64,000 nt of DNA. It comes from Polyangiaceae bacterium (lineage in GTDB: Bacteria; Myxococcota_A; Polyangia; Polyangiales; Polyangiaceae). The position numbers and the translations under genes are program-made. Positions 36,704 through 45,263 of the stretch are shown in pieces. Each line of letters opens with the position of its first letter. The first letter of the stretch is position 1. A model generated the notes under the pieces. The model was not told the origin of the DNA. It saw nothing but the letters and a program-made list of their open reading frames with translations, and searched no databases. The stretch is taken from positions 186,001 through 250,000 of the forward strand of contig JAICTZ010000003.1 of assembly GCA_025936115.1 (NCBI GenBank), read 5' to 3'.

Positions 36704-37575
36704 GTGCCGCTCGACCTGCCCGCTCGTGAAGTCGCCGCCGATGACCCCGTTCCGCTCGTGAAGAGCGTCGTGCTCGTGATGAGCGGTAAGGGAGGCGTCG
36801 GCAAGAGCACCGTCGCCAGCAACCTGGCGGTGGCGCTCACGCGGCTCGGAGCGAGCGTCGGCCTGCTCGACGCCGATATTTATGGGCCGAGCGTGCCCAC
36901 GATGTTCGGGGTCCACGGCCAGCCGCTCACCGACGGCCAGCGGATCCGCCCGCACGAGCGCTTCGGGGTCAAGCTCATGAGCATCGGGTTTCTGCTCGAT
37001 GATCCGAAATCAGCCGTCGTTTGGCGCGGACCCATGCTGCACGGCGCGCTGCTTCAATTCCTGAAGGACGTGGCCTGGGAGGAGCTCGACGTGCTCTTGC
37101 TCGACCTGCCGCCGGGTACGGGCGACGTGGCGCTGACGCTCGCGCAGCGCGTCCGCAGCACCGGCGCCGTGATCGTGACGACCCCGCAGGAGGTCGCGCT
37201 GCAGGACGTCTACAAGTCCGTGAGCATGGCGAAGAAAGTCGGCATTCCCGTCCTCGGCGTGGTCGAAAACGAGAGCTATTTCGTGTGCGACGGTTGCGAA
37301 AAGCGACACGAGCTCTTCGGCCGGGGGGCGGGCAAAAGATCGCCGATTTTGCGGAGGCGCCGCTCCTCGGGCAAATCCCGCTCGTGCCGGCCGTCCGAGA
37401 GTGGGGGGACGCCGGGACACCCCTCGTCGAGGCTCAGCCGGGCTCCCCCGCGGGCAAAGCGTTCAGCGAAGTCGCCGAGCGCCTGCTCGCGGAAATCCGC
37501 GCGCAAGGCGCGGCAGGCACGGTCAGCATCGATCGGAGCGGCGGCGTCAACCGGCGGCTGCCGATCAGCCGCTGA
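36704..37575 (+). pseudogene. Mrp/NBP35-type P-loop ATPase, broken by a frameshift at about 37323-37328
   Basis: From the GTG at 36704 the frame gives a P-loop Fe-S carrier: MSGKGGVGKSTVASNLA (deviant Walker A), DADIYGPSVPTMFG, VVWRGPMLHGALLQFL, DLPPGTGDVALTLAQ, VENESYFVCDGCEKRHELFG with the CxxC of the family. Right after HELFGR the frame turns to Arg-rich nonsense, while the family's ending (GQKIADFAEAPLLGQIPLVPAVREWGDAGTP) continues in a second frame to the stop at 37575. A G run of six at 37323-37328 would need one more G. This may be a real mutation or an assembly error. There is no N-terminal DUF59. Confidence 0.85.
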
Positions 37576-37667
37576 CGAAAGCGTGTCACCCTCGGCACAA
37601 ACCGCAGATCATACAGTCACGCGTTGGCAGATGATTGAAGGCACGGTATAGCGCCACGGCCCGCCCG

Positions 37668-39656
37668 ATGAGCTCCACAGAACCGAGCAGCAGCGCCACG
37701 GCGGCGGGGACGCCGCCGACACCCCCGATCGATTCCTCCGCGAGCGAGACGGAAGCCTCCGAGGTGCGTCCGACGCCGGCCCTGCCGACGCCGACCCCTT
37801 CGGGCCCCGACGCGCCGAGCGGCGAAAGTTCGTCCGCGCCCCCGGGCGCGAGCGACGCGTCGCAGGCCGCCGCGCAGGGCGAAGGTCACGACGCCCAACA
37901 CCCCGAGGGCGAGCAGCACGCTGAAGGCGACGACCACGCCGAAGGCGACGACCACGCCGAAGGCGACGACCACGCCGAAGGCGAGGAAACGGAGAGCGAC
38001 GCCGCCGGCGCCGAAGGCGCGAACGCCACCAGCGCGGGGCCGGGCACCGGCGCGCCCAAGAAGAAGCGACGACGACGCAAGAAGAAGCCTGGAGCCGCTG
38101 CGGGCGCGCCTGCGCCGGGTCCCGACGGACAGAGCGCCCCACCCACTTCCGGCAACAAGTCGGCAAGCAAGCCGCCCGGGAGCAAAGGCAAGCGCGCGCG
38201 CCGTCACCGCGCGAACGATCGCGCGCCGTTCCACGTCGGCGAAGAAGTGTTCGGCAAGGTCACGGCGGTCATCGACGCGGCCATCATGGTCGATCTCTCC
38301 GGCAAGGCGCTCGCCATCTTCGATCGCAGTGAAATGGAGCCGGACGACCTCGTCCCCTCCGTCGGTGATCGTTTCGTCGCGCGCGTGCACCAAGACGGTT
38401 CGCGCGGCGGCCTCGTCGTGCTCACGCGCAAACCGCTGCGCGAAGAAGAGTCGAAGCCGAAGCTCGAGCAAGCCGCACACGAGGGCGCGCTGGTTTCGGG
38501 CCTCGTGACCGGCGTCATCAAGGGCGGCGTCGAAGTCGACCTCGCCGGCGTCCGCGCCTTCGCACCCGCGTCGGGCATGGATTTGCATCCGGCGAACGCG
38601 AATTTTTCCTCGCTGCTCGGGCAGCGGCTCGATTTCAAGATCAGCCAGTTCGACAAAGCTGGGCGCGACGTCGTCGTCACACGCCGTCCGATGCTCGAGG
38701 CCGAAGCCCACGAGCGCCGCAAGCACGCGCTGAGCTTACTCAGCGAGGGTCAGGTGATGACCGGCGTCGTGCGTACGGTCGTCGATTGGGGTGTGTTCGT
38801 CGCGCTCCCCGACGCCGAGAACGTCGAAGGGCTCATCCACGCCACCGAAGCGAGCCACGATCCGCGCCAGTACCTGTCGGATCTCTTCAAGCCGGGCGAT
38901 CGCTTCGACGTGAAGATCCTGCAGATCGATGAGCGCGGCAAGATCTGGCTCAGCCGTAAAGCACTCGTCGAAGACCCCTGGGCTCAAGCGAGACAGAAGT
39001 TTGCGCCAGGCACGCGCCACACGGGCAAGGTCGTGCGGCTCGAGAAGTTCGGTGCGTTCATCGAGCTCGAGCCCGGTATGGACGGCCTCTTGCACGTCGC
39101 CGATCTGTCGTTCGAGCGCATCGAGCACCCGAACGAAGTGCTCAAGGAAGGTCAGGAGCTCGAAGTCGTCGTTCACTACTTCGACCTGCACTCGAAGAAG
39201 ATCGGGCTGCACCTCGCGCCGCCCGCCGATCGCGCCGACGAAGCGCCGCAAAAGGTGGTGCGTGGCGGACTCCTGAAAGCAGCGGTCGTGAAGGGCGAAG
39301 CCGCCGGTGTGATCGTGCGCGTGCTCGGCGCGACCGGCCGCGCCTCACGTGGTTTCATCCCCGCGGGGCAGACGGGGACGCCACGTGGGACCGACCTGCG
39401 CAAGAGCTTCAAGCCCGGGACCGTCTTGGACCTGAAAGTGCTCGAGGTCGATCCGCGGAGCGGCGAGCCGAAGCTCAGCATTCGCGGCTTCAAGGACGAC
39501 GAGGAACGCCGCGCGCACCGTGAATATCGGCAGAAGCTCAAGGCCGAAGGCGGCTTCGGCACGCTCGGCGACATCCTGCGGCAAAAACTCGCCGCGCAGA
39601 GCGAGCCTCGCGAGAGCGAGCCCGAGGCCGCCGAAAAAGGCGACGAAACCAGCTGA
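37668..39656 (+). CDS. S1-repeat RNA-binding protein (ribosomal protein S1-like) with long disordered N-terminus
   Basis: 662 residues from the ATG at 37668. Residues 1-180 are disordered: Ser/Pro/Ala-rich, then four AEGDDH repeats (18-bp units near 37917-37985) and a KKKRRRRKKK patch. From about 190 several S1/OB-fold domains follow: FHVGEEVFGKVTAVIDAAIM, GALVSGLVTGVIKGGVEV, GQVMTGVVRTVVDWGVFVAL, GTRHTGKVVRLEKFGAFIEL, and a last one in GVIVRVLGATGRASRGFIP. S1 proteins aid translation initiation on weak ribosome sites. It may be the main S1 or an accessory paralogue; the window does not show another. Confidence 0.85.
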   Translation: MSSTEPSSSATAAGTPPTPPIDSSASETEASEVRPTPALPTPTPSGPDAPSGESSSAPPGASDASQAAAQGEGHDAQHPEGEQHAEGDDHAEGDDHAEGDDHAEGEETESDAAGAEGANATSAGPGTGAPKKKRRRRKKKPGAAAGAPAPGPDGQSAPPTSGNKSASKPPGSKGKRARRHRANDRAPFHVGEEVFGKVTAVIDAAIMVDLSGKALAIFDRSEMEPDDLVPSVGDRFVARVHQDGSRGGLVVLTRKPLREEESKPKLEQAAHEGALVSGLVTGVIKGGVEVDLAGVRAFAPASGMDLHPANANFSSLLGQRLDFKISQFDKAGRDVVVTRRPMLEAEAHERRKHALSLLSEGQVMTGVVRTVVDWGVFVALPDAENVEGLIHATEASHDPRQYLSDLFKPGDRFDVKILQIDERGKIWLSRKALVEDPWAQARQKFAPGTRHTGKVVRLEKFGAFIELEPGMDGLLHVADLSFERIEHPNEVLKEGQELEVVVHYFDLHSKKIGLHLAPPADRADEAPQKVVRGGLLKAAVVKGEAAGVIVRVLGATGRASRGFIPAGQTGTPRGTDLRKSFKPGTVLDLKVLEVDPRSGEPKLSIRGFKDDEERRAHREYRQKLKAEGGFGTLGDILRQKLAAQSEPRESEPEAAEKGDETS

Positions 39657-39722
39657 GACGCGGAGGCCGAGGCGAGATGCCATGCTTTCGCGCTGCATTA
39701 CCCAATCCGCGCGGGGCCTCGG

Positions 39723-39752
39723 TTGTCGAATCTCCTCGTGTTGAACTATGTT
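39723..39752 (+). promoter_or_regulatory. Possible sigma-70-type promoter of the ECF sigma operon
   Basis: TTGTCG (39723-39728) and TATGTT (39747-39752) are 18 bp apart, 46 bp upstream of the sigma factor ATG at 39798. The match is moderate. Confidence 0.35.
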
Positions 39753-39797
39753 CTGCTGCCGCATACGCCCGGCGTTCGCGCTAGCGGGCAGTTTTTC

Positions 39798-40382
39798 ATG
39801 CCTCACCGCACGGACCGAGAGTTGGTGGAGCTCGCGCGCGGCGGTGATGCGGACGCGTTCGGGGCGCTCGTTCGCCGGCACCAGAAGCGCATCTTTCGGC
39901 TGACCTCGCACCTTCTGCGCAGCCCTGCCGAGGCCGAGGACGTCACACAAGAAACTTTCGTGCGCGCGTACGGGGCGCTCGGCCGCTTCGACGGCCGGAG
40001 CGAGCCGTTCACGTGGATCTACCGCATCGCGGTCAATCTCTCGCTCAACGCCATCCGCGCGCGGCGCACCACGCGCCATTCGGCACCACCCGACGATCCC
40101 CAAGTGGAGAGCCTGCTGCTCGAAGCGCGGGGTGGCGGCACGAGCCCGGCCGACGCGACGCTCGACCGTGAGCTCGCGCTCGCGCTCATCGACGGCTTGG
40201 GCGAGCTCAGCGAAAGTCTGCGCACGACGCTCATCATGGTCGGCATCGACGGCTTGTCGCACGCCGAGGTCGCCAAAGTCCTCGGTTGCCCGGAGGGCAC
40301 CATCGCGTGGCGCGTGCACGAGGCACGCCGGAAACTCAGAGCGTATCTACTCGGTCGCGGCCACGCCGAGGAGGAGTCATGA
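39798..40382 (+). CDS. RNA polymerase ECF-type sigma factor
   Basis: 194 residues from the ATG at 39798. Region 2 has LVELARGGDADAFGALVRRHQKRIF and AEDVTQETFVRAYGALGRF, with FTWIYRIAVNLSLNAIRARR. Region 4 is the HTH DGLSHAEVAKVLGCPEGTIAWRVHEARRKL. The size and order fit the sigma-E-like ECF group. Its stop overlaps the next gene's ATG by 4 nt (ATGA), so the two proteins are made together. The target stress is unknown. Confidence 0.93.
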   Translation: MPHRTDRELVELARGGDADAFGALVRRHQKRIFRLTSHLLRSPAEAEDVTQETFVRAYGALGRFDGRSEPFTWIYRIAVNLSLNAIRARRTTRHSAPPDDPQVESLLLEARGGGTSPADATLDRELALALIDGLGELSESLRTTLIMVGIDGLSHAEVAKVLGCPEGTIAWRVHEARRKLRAYLLGRGHAEEES

Positions 40383-41599
40383 GCGACGACGGTGATTCGA
40401 AGCTCGTGCTCCGCGCGGAAGCGGCGCTGGCACAGGCCGAGCTGCGCGAGCCGGATTGGGGTGCTTTCTCGGCGCGGCTCGAGAGCGCGCTCGGCACGGC
40501 GAGCGACATCGACGACAGCCTGTTCTTGCCGCCGCTGCCCGAAAGCACTGAGGACGGAACCGAAGAGCTTGCCGCCCGTGCTAGCGGCGAACGCGAACCC
40601 GCAACGCCTTCGAGCCCGCAGACTGCCGGCACTTCCCTCGCCGAGCTCGCGCGCGCCGCCGTCGCGCGGCGCAGCAGCAAAGATGCCGTCGATCTCGCCA
40701 AGGCCTCCCTCGCCATCGCTTCGCAGAGCCGCGCACTGCCCGAGACGGCGCGTCGCTCGGAGCCCCGGGCCACGGCTGCCGTCGCGGCGGAGCTCACGCG
40801 CGAGCGCGAGCAGAGCACGGTGCCGCCCGCACGGCACGAAGCGAGCTCGCTCGACACGCGCGGGCCCTGGATCGGCGTCGCCATCGCGACGGTCGGGCTC
40901 GCCGCCGGCTTCGGTTTGTATCTCGCGTCGCGTACACCAGAGACCAAAGTTGCCGCCGCGCCGTCGCAGCCGACGTCACCTGCCGCGACGCTGACGACGC
41001 CGAGTGGGCCCAGCGCTGCCGCACCGGACGGCGCCAAGGCGACTGCGCCTGCCGAACCGCGCATGGAGGCAGCGGAGCTTTTGCCCGTCGAGAAACCGGC
41101 GCAAGCCGAACCCATGCCGTCGTCCGCGCCCGCTGCTGAACCTGCGCTCGCCGCGGTGAAGCCCTCGGCGCCGGCCGCGCAGGCGCGTTCGACGGCTGCC
41201 GCGAACACGACGCGCGCGCGACCCGAGAAGGTCGTGCTCGACGACGATACGACTGCCGCGACCAAGGGTTCGGCCCCGAAGGGCACGCCGAGCGCGATGC
41301 GCCCCGCCGAGCTCAACCCGGCGACCGGCGGGATCACGGACCGCCCCTCGACGGGCGCCGCGCAAGCCGCCGTCGGTGCCGTCCTCGGCGCGGCGCGCTC
41401 GTGCATCGCAGGGCAGCCTGAGGCGTCGAGCGCGACCATCGTGTTCGGCTCGAGCGGCGAAGTAACCAGCGTCAACGTGAGCGGACCCGCCGACGGGACG
41501 CCCGCCGCAGCGTGCATCAAAGCCGCGCTCGGCAAAGCCAGAGTTCAGCCGTTTGCGGCGTCGAACTTCAGCCTCGGCGTCACGGTCCGCCCGCTCTAA
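40379..41599 (+). CDS. Membrane protein coupled to ECF sigma, with C-terminal AgmX/PglI-like domain (anti-sigma candidate)
   Basis: 406 residues, ATG in ATGA overlap with the sigma stop. The N-terminus (EAALAQAELREPDWGAFSARL) is cytoplasmic. One membrane helix (WIGVAIATVGLAAGFGLYLA, about 162-184) separates it from a Pro/Ala/Thr-rich stalk and a C-terminal domain (AVGAVLGAARSCIAGQPEA, VFGSSGEVTSVNV, CIKAALGKARVQPF), like the TonB-type C-terminal domain of AgmX/PglI proteins. The position and topology suggest an anti-sigma factor that senses the envelope. No ZAS motif was seen, so this is inference. Confidence 0.75.
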   Translation: MSDDGDSKLVLRAEAALAQAELREPDWGAFSARLESALGTASDIDDSLFLPPLPESTEDGTEELAARASGEREPATPSSPQTAGTSLAELARAAVARRSSKDAVDLAKASLAIASQSRALPETARRSEPRATAAVAAELTREREQSTVPPARHEASSLDTRGPWIGVAIATVGLAAGFGLYLASRTPETKVAAAPSQPTSPAATLTTPSGPSAAAPDGAKATAPAEPRMEAAELLPVEKPAQAEPMPSSAPAAEPALAAVKPSAPAAQARSTAAANTTRARPEKVVLDDDTTAATKGSAPKGTPSAMRPAELNPATGGITDRPSTGAAQAAVGAVLGAARSCIAGQPEASSATIVFGSSGEVTSVNVSGPADGTPAAACIKAALGKARVQPFAASNFSLGVTVRPL

Positions 41600-41606
41600 C
41601 TAAGCA

Positions 41607-41700
41607 TTTCAAAGGGCCCGTTTTCGGGGCTGGGGCCCCGAAAACAAAAGAGATTTCAAAGGGCCCGTTTTCGGGGCTGGGGCCCCGAAAACAAAAGAGA
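41607..41700. repeat. Two exact tandem 47-bp units, each a perfect 11-bp-stem hairpin
   Basis: Units 41607-41653 and 41654-41700 are identical. In each, GTTTTCGGGGC and GCCCCGAAAAC pair around a TGGG loop (stems 41620-41630/41635-41645 and 41667-41677/41682-41692). They lie after the end of the sigma-partner gene and 17 bp before the next promoter's -35. No T tract follows; the 3' side is CAAAAGAGA. Probably a boundary or processing element. Confidence 0.9.
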
Positions 41701-41716
41701 CTGGTCGGCCCGAGGG

Positions 41717-41745
41717 TTGACAAGCGCTGAAGTGGCGAACATAGT
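41717..41745 (+). promoter_or_regulatory. Sigma-70 promoter of the small-ORF/rpsT transcript
   Basis: A perfect TTGACA (41717-41722) is followed after exactly 17 bp by CATAGT (41740-41745; four of six matches to TATAAT). It lies 31 bp before the ATG of the 54-codon ORF, so the predicted RNA starts just upstream of it. Confidence 0.65.
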
Positions 41746-41776
41746 GCCCGCCCCTAACCGCTTCGAGCGTTGCGAT

Positions 41777-41941
41777 ATGGTCTCTTCTACTCGTCAAACT
41801 GAACGTCGGCGTAACCTCCGCGCGCGGAGCACCGCGGCTGCGCGCAAGCGCTCCGCTGCCCGCATCACTCCCAAGTTCGCCGTTCATCCCGAAGGCTACG
41901 ATCCGAAGGCCCCGGACGCGAAGCGCGGCAAGGCGAGCTAG
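41777..41941 (+). CDS. Small basic protein, 54 residues, upstream of rpsT
   Basis: Starts [19 protein letters not shown] and has a basic middle ([15 protein letters not shown]) and a [12 protein letters not shown] tail. It is not a family I recognise. It is the first ORF after the promoter at 41717, and rpsT begins 9 nt after its stop, so it is probably cotranscribed. Its high Arg/Lys content suggests RNA or ribosome binding. It may instead be a leader peptide. Third codon positions are GC-biased, which supports coding. Confidence 0.65.
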   Translation: MVSSTRQTERRRNLRARSTAAARKRSAARITPKFAVHPEGYDPKAPDAKRGKAS

Positions 41942-41950
41942 GAAAAAGTC

Positions 41951-42217
41951 ATGGCCAATCATCCCTCCGCCGAGAAGCGAAACCGTCAGCGCATCGTTCG
42001 CACCGAGCGCAATCGCGCGCTCAAGAGCGCGCTCCGCACGACCGTCAAGAAGGCGCGCGCCGCCATCAGCGCCGGCGACGCCAAGCTCGCGAAGCCGCTC
42101 GTCGCGGCCGCGGAGAGCGCTCTCGCGCGCGCGGCCAGCAAAGGCGTGATCGCGAAGAAGTCGGCTTCTCGCGTGACCGCTCGCCTCGCCGCCACGGGCG
42201 GCAAGCTCGCGAAGTAG
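41951..42217 (+). CDS. rpsT: 30S ribosomal protein S20
   Basis: 88 residues with the S20 opening [13 protein letters not shown], then [26 protein letters not shown], and the helical Ala/Lys-rich C-terminus [16 protein letters not shown]. It binds 16S rRNA early in small-subunit assembly. It follows the 54-residue basic protein by 9 nt. Confidence 0.95.
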   Translation: MANHPSAEKRNRQRIVRTERNRALKSALRTTVKKARAAISAGDAKLAKPLVAAAESALARAASKGVIAKKSASRVTARLAATGGKLAK

Positions 42218-42402
42218 CGCCGAGCGCGCGCTTCCAGAGCGTCGCGGCCCCGTCGCGCGCCACCACCGCACTCGTGTGCCGCACTTGGCGCGTTGCGGCA
42301 GGGGAGCGCCTCGCGCTCGCGCCTGCCGAACCCCGTTTTCGAGCCAGAAACGAGAGTACGGTTCTCCGGAGCTGGCCTAGACTGCCGGTACCGGAGGCGA
42401 CC

Positions 42403-44373
42403 GTGAGCATCGACACCCGAGCGATCGAGACCCATTCGACCGACAACCGTAGGTTCAAGCCGAGCCCCGAATTTTCGGCGCGCGCGCGGATCGGCACGCT
42501 CGAACGCTTCAACGAAATGTACCGGGAGAGTCTCGACTCGCCGGAGACGTTCTACAAGCGCGAGACGGCCGAGCTCGTCTTCCGCAAGCCGTGGTCCGCG
42601 CTGAGCGAGTGGAAGCCGCCGTTCGCCAAATGGTTCCTCGGCGCTGAGCTCAACGCCAGCGAGAGCTGCCTCGACAAGCACCTGAAGACGGCGCGGCGCG
42701 ACGCCCCCGCCATCGTCTGGGAATCGGAGCCCGGCGAGACGCGCACGCTCACCTACGCCGAGCTTCACGCGCGCGTCGTCGAGCTCGCAGCCGCGCTCCG
42801 GGAGCTCGGCGCGAAGAAGGGCGACCGCATCGCGATCTACATGGGCATGGTGCCGGAAGTGGTCGTCGGCATGCTGGCCTGTGCGCGCATCGGGGCGCCG
42901 CACACCGTCGTGTTCGGTGGCTTCGCGGCCGAGTCGCTGCGCGATCGTATCAACGACTGTCAGGCGCGCTTCGTGCTCACGCAGGACGGCGCGTATCGCC
43001 GCGGTGGCGTCGTGCCGCTCAAGGCGACCGTCGATCAGGCGCTCGAAGCCACCCCTACCGTCGAGAAGGTGCTCGTCTATCGGCGGCTCGGCCAAGCGCT
43101 CGCGCCGATCACGATGAAGCCGGGTCGTGACCTCGACTGGGTCGAAACCACCAAGAACGCCAAAGCGTCGCTCGGCGAAGCGCCCGAGATCGTCGACGCC
43201 GAGCACCCGCTCTTCATCCTTTACACCTCCGGCTCGACCGGCAAGCCGAAGGGCGTGCTGCACACGACGGCGGGTTACCTGACGGGCGCCCACATCACCT
43301 CGAAGTACGTCTTCGATCTGCGCGACGACGACGTTTACTTCTGCACGGCCGACGTGGGCTGGGTCACGGGGCATAGCTACATCGTTTACGGTCCGCTCTC
43401 GAACGGCGCGACTTGTCTACTGTACGAGGGCGCGCCGAATTTCCCCGACTGGGGACGCTTCTGGAACATCATCCAGAAGCACAAGGTCACCATCCTCTAC
43501 ACGGCACCGACCGCGATCCGCGCCTTCATTCGCCAAGGCACGGAGTGGCCGGCAAAGTACGACCTCTCGAGCCTGCGCCTGCTCGGCAGCGTGGGCGAGC
43601 CGATCAACCCCGAAGCGTGGATGTGGTACCACGAGAACATCGGCCGCGGCCGCTGTCCCATCGTCGACACCTGGTGGCAGACGGAGACCGGCTCGATCAT
43701 GTTGACCACGCTACCGGGCGTGCACGCGACGCAACCGGGCGCGACGGGCTTCCCGTTCTTCGGCGTCGAACCGGAGGTCGTCGGCGCAGACGGCAAGGCC
43801 GTGGGGAAAGGTCAGGGTGGCCTGCTCATCTTGCGCCGTCCCTGGCCGAGCATGCTGCGCACCGTGTGGGGCGACGACGCCCGCTACGAGAAGCAGTACT
43901 TCAGCGAGATCCCGGGCTCCTATTTCACGGGCGACGGCGCGAACGTCGACGCCGACGGCTACTATCACGTGGTCGGCCGCATCGACGACGTGCTCAACGT
44001 CGCGGGACATCGCATCGGCACGGCTGAAATCGAGAGCGCGCTCGTGTCGCACCGCGCCGTGGCCGAGGCGGCGGCCGTCGGCCGTCCCGACGAGCTCAAG
44101 GGACAAGCGCTCGTCGCGTTCGTGACGCTCAAGCCCGGCAACGAGCCGGGCGACGCGATGAAGAAGGCCTTGGCCGAGCACGTGGCTCAAGAGATCGGAA
44201 AGTTCGCGCGCCCCGACGACATCCGCTTCGCCGAGGGCCTGCCGAAGACGCGCAGCGGCAAGATCATGCGTCGCTTGCTCAAAGACGTCGCGGCAGGACG
44301 CGAAGCCCAGGGCGACATCTCGACGCTCGAAGATTTGAACGTGCTCGCGAAGCTGCGCGGGCAAGACGAATGA
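42403..44373 (+). CDS. acs: Acetyl-CoA synthetase (AMP-forming)
   Basis: 656 residues from the GTG at 42403, with GGAGG at 42392-42396. This normal size excludes the longer frame to 42274. Adenylate-forming motifs: [20 protein letters not shown] (P-loop), [31 protein letters not shown], and the C-terminal [23 protein letters not shown] hinge. The acetylation-regulated lysine lies in TRSGKIMRR. It activates acetate to acetyl-CoA. It is likely a monocistronic gene. Confidence 0.96.
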   Translation: MSIDTRAIETHSTDNRRFKPSPEFSARARIGTLERFNEMYRESLDSPETFYKRETAELVFRKPWSALSEWKPPFAKWFLGAELNASESCLDKHLKTARRDAPAIVWESEPGETRTLTYAELHARVVELAAALRELGAKKGDRIAIYMGMVPEVVVGMLACARIGAPHTVVFGGFAAESLRDRINDCQARFVLTQDGAYRRGGVVPLKATVDQALEATPTVEKVLVYRRLGQALAPITMKPGRDLDWVETTKNAKASLGEAPEIVDAEHPLFILYTSGSTGKPKGVLHTTAGYLTGAHITSKYVFDLRDDDVYFCTADVGWVTGHSYIVYGPLSNGATCLLYEGAPNFPDWGRFWNIIQKHKVTILYTAPTAIRAFIRQGTEWPAKYDLSSLRLLGSVGEPINPEAWMWYHENIGRGRCPIVDTWWQTETGSIMLTTLPGVHATQPGATGFPFFGVEPEVVGADGKAVGKGQGGLLILRRPWPSMLRTVWGDDARYEKQYFSEIPGSYFTGDGANVDADGYYHVVGRIDDVLNVAGHRIGTAEIESALVSHRAVAEAAAVGRPDELKGQALVAFVTLKPGNEPGDAMKKALAEHVAQEIGKFARPDDIRFAEGLPKTRSGKIMRRLLKDVAAGREAQGDISTLEDLNVLAKLRGQDE

Positions 44374-44448
44374 GCGCCGGCAGCTGAATTTTCGGAGATC
44401 CGCGCGCGGTTGTGCCATCGGAACATCCGCGCTAAATGCGCGCCGGCC

Positions 44449-45171
44449 ATGCTTTCGTCATCGTCGGCGCGCCTCGTTTCGTCCGCGTTGTTTCTGACGT
44501 TCGTGTCTGCCTGCGGAGGTAGCGAACCGCCGCCCAAAGCTGCGACGGTCGGCGACCGAACGCCCAAGCAAGAGACTGGGCCGACCATCAGTGCGACCAG
44601 TGAAATCGGCGGCTTGAACGAGGACGAGGTCGACGCCGCCTTCAAGGCGTCGCTCAAGAGCTTCGAGCGCTGCCTGAATATGGGCGCCAAGCGCGTCGAG
44701 TTCCTCGGCGGCTCGGTGGCGTTCCTCTTGAAGATCGACGGCAGCGGCAAGGTCGCGAGCGCGTATTTCGAGCACTCGACGCTCGGCAGCCGCGCGACCG
44801 AGCGCTGCATGCTGGACGCCGTCCGCGCCAAGACCTGGCCGAAGCCCGTCGGCGGTGAACATGGTCTCGCGCGAAAGTCGTTCGATTTCGACGCGCCGAA
44901 CGACGTGCGGCCGCCGACGACCTGGGACGAGCACGAAGCGGCTCCCGGCTTGAAGAAGATTTCGAACGAAATTGCAGAGTGCAAACGCGGCCGCTCGGGT
45001 CCCTTCGAGGCGACGCTCTACGTCGGCACCGACGGCAAGGTGCTCTCCGCGAGCGTGACCCCGCCCGACGAGGACGGCGACGGCGTCATCGACTGCCTCG
45101 TCGGCGTCCTCGAAGCCGCCACCTTCCCCTCGCCCGGCAGCTGGCCCGCGAAGGTCACGCTGGCGATCTAG
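44449..45171 (+). CDS. Lipoprotein with two AgmX/PglI-like C-terminal domains
   Basis: 240 residues from the ATG at 44449, with a lipobox (LFLTFVSAC/GG). Two related segments follow: FKASLKSFERCLNMG plus VAFLLKIDGSGKVASAYFEHS, and IAECKRGRSGPFEATLYVGTDGKVLSASV, each with the SGxV beta-hairpin and a conserved Cys pair, similar to the C-terminal domain of AgmX/PglI and to the sigma-partner protein at 40379. AgmX/PglI are gliding-related in Myxococcus, but this protein is too short to infer that role. Confidence 0.75.
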   Translation: MLSSSSARLVSSALFLTFVSACGGSEPPPKAATVGDRTPKQETGPTISATSEIGGLNEDEVDAAFKASLKSFERCLNMGAKRVEFLGGSVAFLLKIDGSGKVASAYFEHSTLGSRATERCMLDAVRAKTWPKPVGGEHGLARKSFDFDAPNDVRPPTTWDEHEAAPGLKKISNEIAECKRGRSGPFEATLYVGTDGKVLSASVTPPDEDGDGVIDCLVGVLEAATFPSPGSWPAKVTLAI

Positions 45172-45193
45172 GCAATCCGTGAACCCCAACGGC

Positions 45194-45228
45194 CACGTGC
45201 CCGTAAACGTGCCCGTGCCCGTGCCCGA
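45194..45228. repeat. Simple (GTGCCC) repeat between convergent genes
   Basis: Short iterations of GTGCCC/GTGCCCGT between the 3' ends of two convergent genes. No coding evidence. It may be a slippage-prone tract. Confidence 0.6.
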
Positions 45229-45263
45229 CCGTCCGATCGCGCCCTGGATTGCTCTCGCGCGCC

